In this document: positions 7,397 to 17,870 of the stretch, one piece after another
Layout: each line of letters opens with the position of its first letter
Numbering within the stretch: position 1 is the stretch's first letter
Source of the DNA: Cupriavidus lacunae
Lineage (GTDB): Bacteria > Pseudomonadota > Gammaproteobacteria > Burkholderiales > Burkholderiaceae
Direction of reading: 5' to 3'
DNA: 64,000 bases
Assembly: GCF_003353055.1 (NCBI RefSeq)
Contig: NZ_QKWJ01000025.1
Span: 1 to 64,000, forward strand
Notes under the pieces: generated by a model
What the model was told of the DNA's origin: nothing
What the model saw: the letters and a program-made list of their open reading frames with translations, nothing else
Database searches by the model: none
Made by a program: the position numbers and the translations under genes

Positions 7397-8239
7397 TCAG
7401 AGCGCCGGCGCCGGCTCGATCACCACCGTTTCCGTATCCGCGTCCACCTGCAGCAGCGAGGCTGCCATCGCGCGCAGGTGCGTGGCGTCCTTGGTGGAGG
7501 CAAAGCGGTCGTGCGTCGTGGCATCGGGCGCGGCGGCCAGCTTGTGCTCGGCCAGCTTGCGCGCCAGCTGGCGCGCGATGGCGCTGCCGGTGTCGACCAG
7601 CGCAAGCTGGTCGCCAACCATCGCCCGGATGGTGCCGGAGAGAAAAGGGTAGTGGGTGCAGCCCAGCACCAGTGTGTCGGCGCCGGCTTCCAGCATCGGG
7701 GTCAGGTAGGCGTCCAGGCGCTGGCGCACGGCCGGGCCATCGGTCTCACCCTGTTCGATCAAGGACACCAGGCCCAGGCCCGCCTCGCACAGGAAGCGGC
7801 TTTCGCCTTCCAGCGATGCCAGCAGCCGCGCGAACTTGGCGCTCTTGAGGGTATTGGCGGTGGCCAGCACGCCCACGACCTTGCTGCGGCTGGCGGCGGC
7901 GGCGGGCTTCAGGCCCGGCTCGACGCCGATGATCGGCACCGTCAGCCGCTCGCGCAGCGTCTGCACCGCATGCATGGTGGCGGTATTGCAGGCGATCACC
8001 AGCGCCTTGCAACCCTGGCCGAGCAGCCATTCGCAGGCCTGCAGCGTGCGCGCCTCGACAAACGCCTCGGGCTTCTCGCCATAGGGCGCGTATTTTGAAT
8101 CCGCCAGGTACAGCAGCGATTCATGGGGCAGCTGCGCGCGGATCTCGCGCAGCACGGACAGGCCGCCAAGGCCGGAATCGAAGACGCCGATGGGTGCGGG
8201 GTTCACGAGGATGCGGGGATGCGAGGGCGACAAGAACAA
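7397..8239 (-). CDS. murI: glutamate racemase MurI
   Basis: Converts L-glutamate to D-glutamate for peptidoglycan, without a cofactor. The open frame of 280 codons has the family signature FDSGLGG (from residue 20 if the first TTG is used), the first catalytic cysteine in ACNTAT (C84) and the second in GCTHYP (C194). The start is uncertain: TTG at 8239 is nearly against the fumarase terminator hairpin, and a GTG at 8206, just before 'NPAPIGVFDSG', would give a more usual 269-residue protein. No clear ribosome site supports either. It is transcribed in the same direction as fumarase but separated from it by a terminator, so it probably has its own promoter. Confidence 0.95.
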   Translation of the reverse strand: MFLSPSHPRILVNPAPIGVFDSGLGGLSVLREIRAQLPHESLLYLADSKYAPYGEKPEAFVEARTLQACEWLLGQGCKALVIACNTATMHAVQTLRERLTVPIIGVEPGLKPAAAASRSKVVGVLATANTLKSAKFARLLASLEGESRFLCEAGLGLVSLIEQGETDGPAVRQRLDAYLTPMLEAGADTLVLGCTHYPFLSGTIRAMVGDQLALVDTGSAIARQLARKLAEHKLAAAPDATTHDRFASTKDATHLRAMAASLLQVDADTETVVIEPAPAL

Positions 8240-8245
8240 GGGCAG

Positions 8246-8275
8246 AAAAAAACCGGGTCGTAGCCCGGTTTTTTC
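8246..8275 (-). terminator. terminator of the fumarase gene
   Basis: A 9-bp stem of AAAACCGGG/CCCGGTTTT type, symmetric in A and T tracts, lies 35 nt after the fumarase stop. On the minus strand it ends in TTTTTTTCT. The near symmetry would let it work in both directions. Confidence 0.85.
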
Positions 8276-8309
8276 GAGCGCGACGGCAGATTCTACCGTC
8301 TTGCCGGCT

Positions 8310-9833
8310 TTACAGCGCGGCGACCGGGATCTTGCCGATCTTGGCCTGCCATTCGGCGGGGCCGGTCTTGTGCACCGAGGTGCCTTCGCTGTCCACGGCG
8401 ACGGTCACGGGCATGTCCTTGACGTCGAACTCGTAGATGGCTTCCATGCCCAGGTCTTCGAAGCCGACCACCCTGGCTTCCTTGATCGCCTTGGCCACCA
8501 GGTAGGCGGCGCCGCCCACGGCCATCAGGTAGGCCGACTTGTGCTTCTTGATCGCCTCGATCGCCACCGGGCCGCGCTCGGCCTTGCCGATCATCGAGAT
8601 CAGGCCGGTTTCGGCCAGCATCATCTCGGTGAACTTGTCCATGCGCGTGGCGGTGGTGGGGCCGGCCGGGCCGACCGCCTCGTCGCGCACCGGATCGACC
8701 GGGCCGACGTAGTAGATCACGCGGTTCTTGAAGTCCACCGGCAGCCTCTCGCCCTTGGCCAGCATGTCGGCGATGCGCTTGTGCGCGGCGTCGCGGCCGG
8801 TCAGCATCTTGCCGTTGAGCAGCAGGGTCTGGCCCGGCTTCCACGAGGCCACTTCTTCCGGCGTCAGCGTGTTCAGGTCGACGCGCTTGGAGGTCTCGGT
8901 GTTCGGTGCCCACTCCACCTGCGGCCATTGCGACAGGTCAGGCGCTTCCAGCCTGGCCGGGCCGCTGCCGTCCAGGGTGAAGTGCACGTGGCGGGTGGCG
9001 GCGCAGTTGGGGATCATCGCGACCGGCTTGGATGCGGCGTGCGTCGGGCTGGCCATGATCTTGACGTCCAGCACGGTGGCCAGGCCGCCCAGGCCCTGGG
9101 CGCCGATGCCCAGCGCGTTGACCTTCTCGTAAAGCTCGACGCGCAGTTCCTCGACCCAGTCCTTCGGGCCGCGGGCGATGATGTCCTGGATGTCGATGGA
9201 CTCCATCAGCGATTCCTTGGCCATCACCATCGCCTTTTCGGCGGTGCCGCCGATGCCGATGCCCAGCATGCCCGGCGGGCACCAGCCGGCGCCCATGGTC
9301 GGCACGGTCTTGAGCACCCAGTCGACGATCGAGTCGGACGGGTTCAGCATGACGAACTTGGACTTGTTCTCCGAGCCGCCGCCCTTGGCCGCGACCTGGA
9401 TGTCGACGGTATTGCCCGGCACCACTTCGTAGTGGATCACGGCCGGGGTGTTGTCCTTGGTGTTCTTGCGGGCGCCTTCGGGCGGGCTGACGATCGAGGC
9501 GCGCAGCACGTTGTCGGGGTGCGTGTAGCCGCGGCGCACACCTTCGTTGATCATGTCGGTCAGGCCCATGGTGGCGCCGTCCCAGCGCACGTCCATCCCC
9601 ACCTTGACGAAGATCGTGACGATGCCGGTGTCCTGGCAGATCGGGCGCTTGCCCTCGGCGCACATGCGGCTGTTGGTCAGGATCTGCGCAATCGCGTCCT
9701 TGGCCGCCGGGCTCTGCTCCAGCTCATAGGCGCGGCCCAGGCTGGTGATGTAGTCCATCGGGTGGTAGTAGCTGATGTACTGCAGGGAGTCGGCGACGCT
9801 CTGGATGAGGTCTTCTTGCTTGATGACAGTCAT
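8310..9833 (-). CDS. fumA: class I (iron-sulfur) fumarate hydratase
   Basis: Interconverts fumarate and L-malate in the TCA cycle. The 507-residue protein is a fused alpha-plus-beta class I enzyme (homodimeric 4Fe-4S type), unrelated to class II FumC. Cysteine-containing segments typical of cluster binding are seen (RPICQDTG, GWCPPGMLG, IPNCAATRH), and the beta part has 'VGPAGPTTATRMD'. The ATG at 9833 starts the family N terminus (MTVIKQEDLI); the frame stays open upstream, but that part does not resemble fumarase. The class I enzyme is oxygen sensitive; a separate FumC may exist elsewhere. A terminator lies on each side, so it appears monocistronic. Confidence 0.95.
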   Translation of the reverse strand: MTVIKQEDLIQSVADSLQYISYYHPMDYITSLGRAYELEQSPAAKDAIAQILTNSRMCAEGKRPICQDTGIVTIFVKVGMDVRWDGATMGLTDMINEGVRRGYTHPDNVLRASIVSPPEGARKNTKDNTPAVIHYEVVPGNTVDIQVAAKGGGSENKSKFVMLNPSDSIVDWVLKTVPTMGAGWCPPGMLGIGIGGTAEKAMVMAKESLMESIDIQDIIARGPKDWVEELRVELYEKVNALGIGAQGLGGLATVLDVKIMASPTHAASKPVAMIPNCAATRHVHFTLDGSGPARLEAPDLSQWPQVEWAPNTETSKRVDLNTLTPEEVASWKPGQTLLLNGKMLTGRDAAHKRIADMLAKGERLPVDFKNRVIYYVGPVDPVRDEAVGPAGPTTATRMDKFTEMMLAETGLISMIGKAERGPVAIEAIKKHKSAYLMAVGGAAYLVAKAIKEARVVGFEDLGMEAIYEFDVKDMPVTVAVDSEGTSVHKTGPAEWQAKIGKIPVAAL

Positions 9834-9971
9834 TTTGTGGGGGAGGGCAGCGGTGAAACACAGCCTGAAATCATACACTGAGCCGGGGCGCTCTGCCCGG
9901 TTGCATACATCCGTCCACAACCGATAATGTGCAGCAAGCGGTGCCTTGGCCGGGGTGGCCGGCCTGAAAGC

Positions 9972-9999
9972 AAAAACCGCGGCACATGGCCGCGGTTTT
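9972..9999 (-). terminator. terminator downstream of the EamA transporter gene
   Basis: AAAACCGCGGC/GCCGCGGTTTT stem-loop followed on the minus strand by TTTTTGC. It separates the transporter gene from fumarase, 130 nt past the transporter stop. The 296-bp gap 9834-10129 holds nothing else I can support. Confidence 0.8.
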
Positions 10000-10129
10000 G
10001 CAAGGACAAAACGCCTGTATTTCTTGATGTGATTCTGGCTTCCCGTGGGGCCGGCCGGGTGCGACACCATCCGGTCCACCCAGGCCATGGCGATAGCCGA
10101 CAGCAGGAACGCCAGGTGGATCGCCACAC

Positions 10130-11089
10130 TCATCCAGCCGCGCCGCCGTCCGCACCGGCGGGTTTGCTGCGCCAGGCGGCGCGCGCCAGCCGCCCCGGCC
10201 AGCTGGCCAGCACGATCCCGGCCAGCACGCACACCAGCGCTACCCCATGCGGCCAGCCCGGCTGCTCGCCCAGGAAGACGATGCCATAGGTGGCAGCCGC
10301 CACTGGCAGCACCGAGGTGAACACCCCTGCCAGCTGCGCCGGCACATGGCGGATGCCCTTCATCCACAGCCAGAACGAGAACACGCTGGCCGACAGCGCG
10401 TACCACAGCACCATCAGCCAGGTCTGCGCCGGCACCGCAGCGGCATCGAAGCTCAGCAGCGGGACCAGCCCCAGCGGCAGCATCAGCAGCCCGCCGATCA
10501 GGTGCGTATAGGCGCAGATCTCGATCGCGGCCAGCGTCTGCGTGAGCCGGCGCGACAGGATCACGTAGATCGATTCGCACACCACCGCGCCCATGATCAT
10601 CAGGTTGCCCAGCCATGCCTGGCTGCCATTGCCCGCGCCGTGGGAATCGCCCCGGGCGATGTTGAGCACCGCGATGCCGGTCATCGCCAGCAGCACCGAC
10701 AGCACCGTGCGCCGCGACAGCCGTTCGCGCAGCAGCAGCCACGACAGGATTGCCACCGTCGCGGGGATGGTGCTGGTGATCACGCCGGCGGCCATGGCGC
10801 TGGTCAGCCGCACGCCATTGAGCATCAGCAGCGTAAACAGGAAGGTGCCGAAGAACGCCTGCAGGAACAGGTTCAGCCATTCCCCGCGCGAGACCCGGCG
10901 CATGCGCGCGGGCCGGTACCAGGGCGCCAGGCAGACGATGGCAATGACAAAGCGCAGCAGCGCGAACAGCAGCACCGGCACATGCGCGATGATCGATTTG
11001 CCGAGCCCCACATTGCTGCCGACCAGCGCCATGGAGGCGATCAGGAAAAGGGCGTAGACGGGTGCGAAAGCAGGCGCATTGGCGGGCAC
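10130..11089 (-). CDS. EamA/DMT family transporter
   Basis: A 319-residue membrane protein with ten hydrophobic segments in two five-helix halves, the EamA plan of the drug/metabolite transporter superfamily. Members export amino acids, nucleotides or drugs; the substrate cannot be told here. Features include the N-terminal 'VYALFLIASMALVGSNVGLGK' helix, the half-repeat 'SAMAAGVITSTIPATVAILSWLLLRERL' and its counterpart 'PAQLAGVFTSVLPVAAATYGIVFLGEQ'. The GTG at 11089 was chosen because AAGG lies 10 nt upstream and the sequence further upstream is Pro/Arg-rich and unlike the family; a longer frame to 11203 is open. Confidence 0.85.
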   Translation of the reverse strand: MPANAPAFAPVYALFLIASMALVGSNVGLGKSIIAHVPVLLFALLRFVIAIVCLAPWYRPARMRRVSRGEWLNLFLQAFFGTFLFTLLMLNGVRLTSAMAAGVITSTIPATVAILSWLLLRERLSRRTVLSVLLAMTGIAVLNIARGDSHGAGNGSQAWLGNLMIMGAVVCESIYVILSRRLTQTLAAIEICAYTHLIGGLLMLPLGLVPLLSFDAAAVPAQTWLMVLWYALSASVFSFWLWMKGIRHVPAQLAGVFTSVLPVAAATYGIVFLGEQPGWPHGVALVCVLAGIVLASWPGRLARAAWRSKPAGADGGAAG

Positions 11090-11375
11090 GGGATACTTGC
11101 CTTGGTGGTCCGGCGGGCGGGCCGGCGGTCGGCGCGGCAGCCTCTGTGCCGGTCGAAGGCGGCAAGGGAGAGCGCCGCGTTCGGGTATCGGGTCCGCGGC
11201 CATTATAGCTGTGCTAGCCTAATGGAGAAGGCTGCACATTCGCGCCGGGCGGCGCGGCTGCCCCGTTGCGCTGCAGCATGCGGGGGAGCTGTGTTCCCCG
11301 CCGACCGTCAGGTTTAAGTAAGCCGTCGGGCGTACCTTGGCAGCCAAAGCCAGTTCAAAGTCAGGAGACAAGTCC

Positions 11376-13358
<1,983 letters not shown>

Positions 13359-13388
13359 CCCTGTAGCGCAGGCCTGACCGCAACCCTG

Positions 13389-13426
13389 AACCCGCCGCCG
13401 CGTTCCCGCGCGCCGGCGGGTTTGTT
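13389..13426 (+). terminator. terminator after acsA
   Basis: AACCCGCCG...CGGCGGGTT stem with the GCGTTCCCGCG inner loop, followed by TTGTT. It lies 30 nt after the acsA stop. Confidence 0.7.
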
Positions 13427-13459
13427 ACGATAGCTCCCCACCGACCACGGACCGTCCCC

Positions 13460-15511
13460 ATGCCTGAAGCCCAGTCGCGCTTTCGCCGACGGTTGCTGCT
13501 GTACTACGGCCTGTTCACGCTGGGGTTGTTCGGCTTCGTCGGCATGATGGGGCTGCTGGAGCAGTCCAATGCCGATGGGCTGTGGCTGGGCTACGTCTTC
13601 CTGTTTGTCACCATCGCGATCTATGCCTGCATCGGGCTGATCTGCCGCACCTCGGACCTCAGCGAGTATTACGTCGCGTCGCGGCGCGTGCCGGCCATGT
13701 TCAACGGCATGGCGATCGCCGCCGACTGGATGAGCGCGGCGTCCTTTATCGGCCTGGCCGGCATCCTGTTTTCGTCCGGCTACGAAGGGCTGGCCTATGT
13801 GATGGGCTGGACGGGCGGCTACTGTCTGGTGGCCTTCCTGCTGGCGCCGTACCTGCGCAAGTACGGCGGCTACACCATCCCGGATTTTCTCGCCGCGCGG
13901 TATGGCAACGGCAAGCCTGGCGGAAACCTGCCGGTGCGTGCGATCGCGGTGCTGGCGGCCTCGCTCTGCTCCTTCGTTTACCTGGTCGCGCAGATCCAGG
14001 GCGTGGGGCTGGTGGTGACGCGCTTTATCGGCGTGGAGTTTGCCGTCGGGATCTTCTTCGGGCTGGCGGGCATCCTGGTCTGCTCGTTCCTGGGCGGCAT
14101 GCGCGCGGTCACGTGGACGCAGGTGGCGCAGTACATCATGATGATCGTGGCTTTCCTGGTCACGGTATCGATGATTGCCTGGAAGCATCACCAGGAACCG
14201 CTGCCGCAGCTCAGCTACGGCACGCTGCTGTCGCAGCTCGACACGCGCGAAAAGCAGCTGGAGCGCGAGCCCGCCGAGCAGGCCGTGCGCGAGTATTACC
14301 GGCAGCAGGCCATCCTGCTGCAGGAGCGCATCGCCCGGCTGCCCGATTCCTTCGCGCAGGAGCGCGACGCGCTCGACGCGCGCCTGCAGGACCTGCGCAC
14401 GCGCAACGCCCCGCTGCGCGAGATCAAGTCGCTGGAGCGGGAGCGGCTGGAATTCCCGCGCGACGCCGCGGCCGCGCAGCAGCAATGGAACCAGCAGCGC
14501 GAAGATGCGCTGGCCCGCAGCCGCAATTCGATGTCGTCCACCGAACCCTATCCCGCGGCATCCGAGCAGGAGCGCAAGACCAAGCGGCTCAATTTCGTCT
14601 TGCTGGTGTTCTGCCTGATGGTAGGCACGGCCAGCTTGCCGCACATCCTGACGCGGCTCTACACCACGCCGTCGGTCAAGGAAACGCGCAACTCCGTCGC
14701 CTGGGCCGTGTTCTGCATCGCCTTGCTGTACGTGTCAGCGCCCACGCTGGCAGCGCTGGTGAAATACGAGTTCTTCCAGCACCTGGTCGGCACCCCCTAC
14801 GCTGAATTGCCGCAGTGGGTGGTGCAGTGGCGCAAGGTCGATCCACCGGTGTTCAGCATCCGCGATGTCAATGGCGACGGCATCGTGCAATGGGCAGAGA
14901 TCCTGCTGCAGCCCGACATGATCGTGCTGGCCGCCCCGGAAATCGCTGGCCTGCCATACGTGATCTCCGGCCTGATCGCCGCCGGCGCCCTGGCCGCGGC
15001 GCTGTCCACCGCCGACGGCCTGCTGCTGACCATCGCCAACGCGCTCTCGCACGACGTCTTCTATCACATGGTCGACCGCCAGGCGAGCCACCAGCGCCGC
15101 GTCACCACTGCCAAGATCGTGCTGCTGGCCGTCGCGCTTTTCGCCTCTTACGTCACATCGCTGCGCCCGGGCAACATCCTCTTCTTGGTCGGCGCCGCCT
15201 TCTCGCTGGCCGCCTCCAGCTTCTTCCCAGTACTGGTCCTCGGCATCTTCTGGCGCCGCACCACCGCCGCCGGCGCCGTCGCCGGCATGGCCGCCGGACT
15301 GGGCGTGGCGGTCTACTACATCATCGTCAACTACCCGTTCTTCACCCGCATGACCGGCATCTTCGGCAACCGCTGGTTCGGCGTCGACCCCATCGCCTCC
15401 GGCGCCTTCGGTGTGCCGGCGGGCTTCGCCGTGGCCATCCTCGTCAGCCTGCTGACGCCACACAATGCGCCGGTGATCGACCGGCTGGTGAGCTACCTGC
15501 GCAAGGGGTAG
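13460..15511 (+). CDS. sodium:solute symporter, VC_2705-like, with an EF-hand loop insert
   Basis: A 683-residue SSS-family membrane transporter, likely for acetate or another small carboxylate given its position behind acsA. The core family motifs are present (AADWMSAASFIGLAG; 'GALAAALSTADGLLLTIANALSHDVFY'). It is longer than ActP because of two inserts. One is a charged coiled-coil-like stretch at about 255-370 (many Arg, Glu and Gln), found between transport helices. The other is a perfect EF-hand loop, DVNGDGIVQWAE at 469-480, in a non-membrane segment, with the calcium-ligand pattern D-x-N-x-D-G-x-x-x-x-x-E. The VC_2705 subfamily is known to carry extra domain sequence. Substrate assignment is inference. 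Confidence 0.85.
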   Translation: MPEAQSRFRRRLLLYYGLFTLGLFGFVGMMGLLEQSNADGLWLGYVFLFVTIAIYACIGLICRTSDLSEYYVASRRVPAMFNGMAIAADWMSAASFIGLAGILFSSGYEGLAYVMGWTGGYCLVAFLLAPYLRKYGGYTIPDFLAARYGNGKPGGNLPVRAIAVLAASLCSFVYLVAQIQGVGLVVTRFIGVEFAVGIFFGLAGILVCSFLGGMRAVTWTQVAQYIMMIVAFLVTVSMIAWKHHQEPLPQLSYGTLLSQLDTREKQLEREPAEQAVREYYRQQAILLQERIARLPDSFAQERDALDARLQDLRTRNAPLREIKSLERERLEFPRDAAAAQQQWNQQREDALARSRNSMSSTEPYPAASEQERKTKRLNFVLLVFCLMVGTASLPHILTRLYTTPSVKETRNSVAWAVFCIALLYVSAPTLAALVKYEFFQHLVGTPYAELPQWVVQWRKVDPPVFSIRDVNGDGIVQWAEILLQPDMIVLAAPEIAGLPYVISGLIAAGALAAALSTADGLLLTIANALSHDVFYHMVDRQASHQRRVTTAKIVLLAVALFASYVTSLRPGNILFLVGAAFSLAASSFFPVLVLGIFWRRTTAAGAVAGMAAGLGVAVYYIIVNYPFFTRMTGIFGNRWFGVDPIASGAFGVPAGFAVAILVSLLTPHNAPVIDRLVSYLRKG

Positions 15512-15553
15512 GGCGGGGGCTGTTGCGTAAGGCGCGATACGGCGACGAAGCAC

Positions 15554-15581
15554 TGGATTCGCCAGACAACTCTGCTATAAT
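15554..15581 (+). promoter_or_regulatory. tRNA-Ser promoter
   Basis: A consensus -10 TATAAT lies at 15576-15581, about 12 nt before the mature tRNA 5' end. The TGGATT at 15554-15559 is a weak -35 at 16-nt spacing. Confidence 0.6.
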
Positions 15582-15593
15582 CTCGGACTTCCC

Positions 15594-15684
15594 GGAGAGA
15601 TGGATGAGTGGTTTAAGTCGCACGCCTGGAAAGCGTGTATAGGTTAATAGCCTATCGGGGGTTCGAATCCCCCTCTCTCCGCCA
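15594..15684 (+). tRNA. tRNA-Ser (anticodon GGA)
   Basis: Acceptor GGAGAGA pairs with TCTCTCC, discriminator G, and CCA is encoded. The anticodon stem CACGC/GCGTG holds the loop CTGGAAA (anticodon GGA). The long variable arm (TATAGGTTAATAGCCTAT) is typical of serine tRNA. No duplicate of its 3' end was noticed downstream, so there is no sign of an integrated element using it. Confidence 0.96.
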
Positions 15685-15733
15685 CGTATACAGTAATGCC
15701 TTGCGAGTTAGCGGCAGCTAACGGCAGGGTCAT

Positions 15734-15769
15734 AAAGCGCCATGAGGGTCATTCCCCGTGGCGCTTTTT
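15734..15769 (+). terminator. terminator after tRNA-Ser
   Basis: AAAGCGCCA pairs with TGGCGCTTT and is followed by TTTGTTT, about 50 nt after the tRNA. Confidence 0.8.
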
Positions 15770-15914
15770 GTTTGCCTGAAGCGCCTCGATAAGCTTTCGC
15801 CAAGCACTGCCCGTGAGTGCGCGTGCCATTCTTAGCCCATCATTCCGTCCATCAGCGAATGGCCGGATGGTGACGGAACATCTAGACTTCACCGGGCAAG
15901 AAACGAGCTGATCA

Positions 15915-16514
15915 ATGGCCATCACAACGTCGATCTCTTCTCGCCGGCGCCCTGTCTCAAGGATGCAATGGGGCATGCTTTGCGCGCTGCTGCTAACGCC
16001 GGGCACCCATGCCGAGGACGACCTGCAGAATCGCGGTCATGACCCGTTTTTCCAGGTCTCATCCGCGATTCCTGACTGCCCCGAGCCCGCCGGCCCACGT
16101 GTGAATGAAGCTGAGTGGAAGCGCGACTCGCATCATCGCATCGAGCACGGCAACCACTGCTGGCTGGAAGGGCGCTGCCGCCTGCCGAATGCCTTCGCTT
16201 ACGATGAGGAGATTGCCGACAGCACGCGCCGCCGGCTGCAATGGCTGACGGCCAGCTTGCCTGCGTGGCGGCAGAGTACCTTGTGGGTGACGGTGTGGCA
16301 ACGCTGGATACTAATCCAGGGCTGCGTGGCGCCGGGCTTTCCTGTCGCGCCGTTTATGGCTGCGTTGCGCGAGGTTCCTGATGTCGAGCGCGTCGTTGAC
16401 GAAACCACTGCACATCCGGAGCGGGGGGTGCCTTATGCGTTGTTCCGCAAAGACCTGTCACGGCATGGCAGCACGAAAGCGCAAGCGGGCGAGGGTTCCG
16501 TGCAGGGCAAGTGA
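15915..16514 (+). CDS. exported protein with a BON-like domain
   Basis: A 199-residue protein. An N-terminal hydrophobic stretch (MQWGMLCALLLTPGTHA, from residue 17) looks like a signal peptide with cleavage after THA. The region near 115-165 ('STLWVTVWQRWILIQGCVAP...LREVPDVERVVDET') has the BON pattern: a strand, a turn with hydrophobic W-I-L-I-Q-G, then a helix ending in a 'V..V...' strand. BON domains bind phospholipid and occur in periplasmic proteins such as OsmY. The start could be the ATG at 15915 or the internal ATG at residue 17; ribosome signals are poor for both. No operon partner is evident. Confidence 0.6.
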   Translation: MAITTSISSRRRPVSRMQWGMLCALLLTPGTHAEDDLQNRGHDPFFQVSSAIPDCPEPAGPRVNEAEWKRDSHHRIEHGNHCWLEGRCRLPNAFAYDEEIADSTRRRLQWLTASLPAWRQSTLWVTVWQRWILIQGCVAPGFPVAPFMAALREVPDVERVVDETTAHPERGVPYALFRKDLSRHGSTKAQAGEGSVQGK

Positions 16515-16566
16515 CCAGGCCAGGCATGCGAGCGGTCCTGCGGCGCTGACGCCTGGGGGGCTAAAA

Positions 16567-16597
16567 GAAAAGCCCTCGGCCAGGGTAGGCGAGGGCT
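16567..16597 (-). repeat. 31-bp hairpin repeat, copy 1 (terminator for the DUF4124-like gene)
   Basis: A stem of AGCCCTCG/CGAGGGCT encloses a CCAGGGTAGG-type loop. The same 31 bp recurs at 17713-17743 with one base changed. On the minus strand the hairpin is followed by TTTTCTTTT, so this copy can end the gene at 16732-17106. Confidence 0.75.
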
Positions 16598-16731
16598 GAA
16601 ATGGTATGGGGCGAGTCGCGGAACCGCCCCTGATGAATGGTCGTATAGGGATAGCGATCGTGCATCCCTCTAAATAGAAGTGTCGCTGCAATGCGACGGA
16701 CGAAGCAGCGGCTCTCGTCTCTATTTCCGCT

Positions 16732-17106
16732 CTATTCGCATCGGTGTTTCGATACCTGAGCGCCGGTCGACCGTACGGCCTCGGCAGCCCGCTGAATCTC
16801 GGTCGGGTCCTTCCGCAACATGGCGCGCTCCGACCAGGCCAGGTTGCTTTGATACTGCTGCCGCAGCGAAGGGCAGATGATGCCGCTGGCAAGCCGCTCT
16901 GCAGAGCGCTGATCCCCTATGACAATCGGCTGTGCCCGGTACTCAGCGTTCTGCTGGCCGATTGTCTTCCGGGACAGTTCCGTCGTTGCACTCTCAGGGC
17001 AGGGCTGGTCCTGGAGCGTCACCCTTCCATTGGTTGCACGGCATTGGTAGATGGTCTGGCCAACGGCATTGGTGGCAATGAACGCCAGAAGCAGAAATCT
17101 CAGCAT
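16732..17106 (-). CDS. exported DUF4124-like protein
   Basis: A 124-residue protein with a Sec signal peptide (MLRFLLLAFIATNAVG, cleavage near 16). The mature start 'QTIYQCRATNGRVTLQDQPCP' is the DUF4124 pattern: a short domain with paired cysteines around 'G-x-x-x-x-Q-D-x-P-C'. Three or four cysteines remain, which suggests periplasmic disulfides. The rest is a helical, Arg/Gln/Glu-rich segment. The ATG has a GGAGG ribosome site. The family's function is unknown. A hairpin repeat that can act as a terminator follows. Confidence 0.75.
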   Translation of the reverse strand: MLRFLLLAFIATNAVGQTIYQCRATNGRVTLQDQPCPESATTELSRKTIGQQNAEYRAQPIVIGDQRSAERLASGIICPSLRQQYQSNLAWSERAMLRKDPTEIQRAAEAVRSTGAQVSKHRCE

Positions 17107-17374
17107 AGGATCCTCCCGCAGGGATTTTCTTGGTTTGGCCAGCTGGCTACTTCCCTGCGTAGGAGGGATGCGCTGTCGTGGTCCAATTTCCTCAGGCAGG
17201 TCGGGACAGACAGTACCGGTCGCCAGGATTACAAAGCCTTACAAGACTCTCAAGTGCCGGGGTCAACCGTCACAACCTCCCCCCGTTACACGAGGTAACC
17301 AGCTTTAGGTTCTGGTCATACCAATCAGGGCGATAACGCCCTAAGGTATTGGCACCAATCGACGGAACAGCATC

Positions 17375-17692
17375 ATGCAAAAGATCCTGGCAGTTTGTGC
17401 AATCGCAGGGGCAGCCCTGCTTGCGTCTGGCGCCGCGCAGGCAAGAGTAGACGTAGGAATTGGCATCGGTATTCCTGGTGTCGTCGTCGCTGCGCCTCCG
17501 CCCCCCGTGTACTACGAGCCGGCGCCTGTCTACGTGGCTCCGCGCCCGGTAGTCGTGGCGCCTGGCTACTACGATGACTGGCAAGGACGCGCATGGCGTG
17601 AGCAACAGTGGCGTGAGCAGCGATGGCGGGAGCACGAGTGGCGGGAGCGCCATCGCAAGTGGCACCGCGGTCATGATGACGACGATGATTGA
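17375..17692 (+). CDS. small exported Pro/Tyr-rich protein with WRE repeats
   Basis: A 105-residue protein with a signal peptide (MQKILAVCAIAGAALLASGAAQA). The mature chain begins RVDVGIGIGIPGVVVAAPPPP and goes on as a Pro/Tyr/Val segment much like that of the protein at 441-770. The tail differs: a W-R-E-[QR] repeat unit occurs about five times, followed by an His/Asp-rich end (HRGHDDDDD). The alternating basic-aromatic block next to a poly-Asp end suggests a surface or metal-interacting role, but no function is known. The gene is monocistronic as far as can be seen. Confidence 0.75.
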   Translation: MQKILAVCAIAGAALLASGAAQARVDVGIGIGIPGVVVAAPPPPVYYEPAPVYVAPRPVVVAPGYYDDWQGRAWREQQWREQRWREHEWRERHRKWHRGHDDDDD

Positions 17693-17712
17693 TGCTGGCG
17701 CTATCGGACAAT

Positions 17713-17743
17713 GAAAAGCCCTCGGCCAGGGTTGGCGAGGGCT
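17713..17743 (-). repeat. 31-bp hairpin repeat, copy 2
   Basis: Matches the repeat at 16567-16597 at 30 of 31 positions (G in GGGTTGG instead of GGGTAGG). It lies 20 nt after the WRE-repeat protein gene. The T tract is on the minus strand (TTTTCATTG), so as a terminator it faces against that gene. This suggests a repeated element, not only a terminator. Confidence 0.7.
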
Positions 17744-17870
17744 CGAAGTTGCAGCGGGCGAGTGGTGGACCGGTAGCCTTACTGGCCAGCCTCATGCACA
17801 AATTGCATGACCCTGCTCGCGCTCGCGTGAAAGAATCAGGCATCTCTTTCGATTCTGTCGCAGCAGCCCC

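Noticed and set aside
8190..9881. A 563-codon plus-strand frame antisense to fumarase
   Set aside because: It is a compositional shadow of the minus-strand gene, with Gly/His/Asp/Arg repeats and no recognised domain.
9834..11165. A frame open from the transporter end through a terminator into fumarase, with an ATGA-style start at 10133
   Set aside because: GC-rich DNA keeps frames open; the peptide after 10133 crosses a terminator hairpin (9972-9999) and does not match a family. Fumarase starts at 9833.
15594..15900. tRNA-Ser as an integration site for a mobile element
   Set aside because: No integrase and no duplicate of the tRNA 3' end were noticed downstream; the region continues with a normal terminator and a BON protein.
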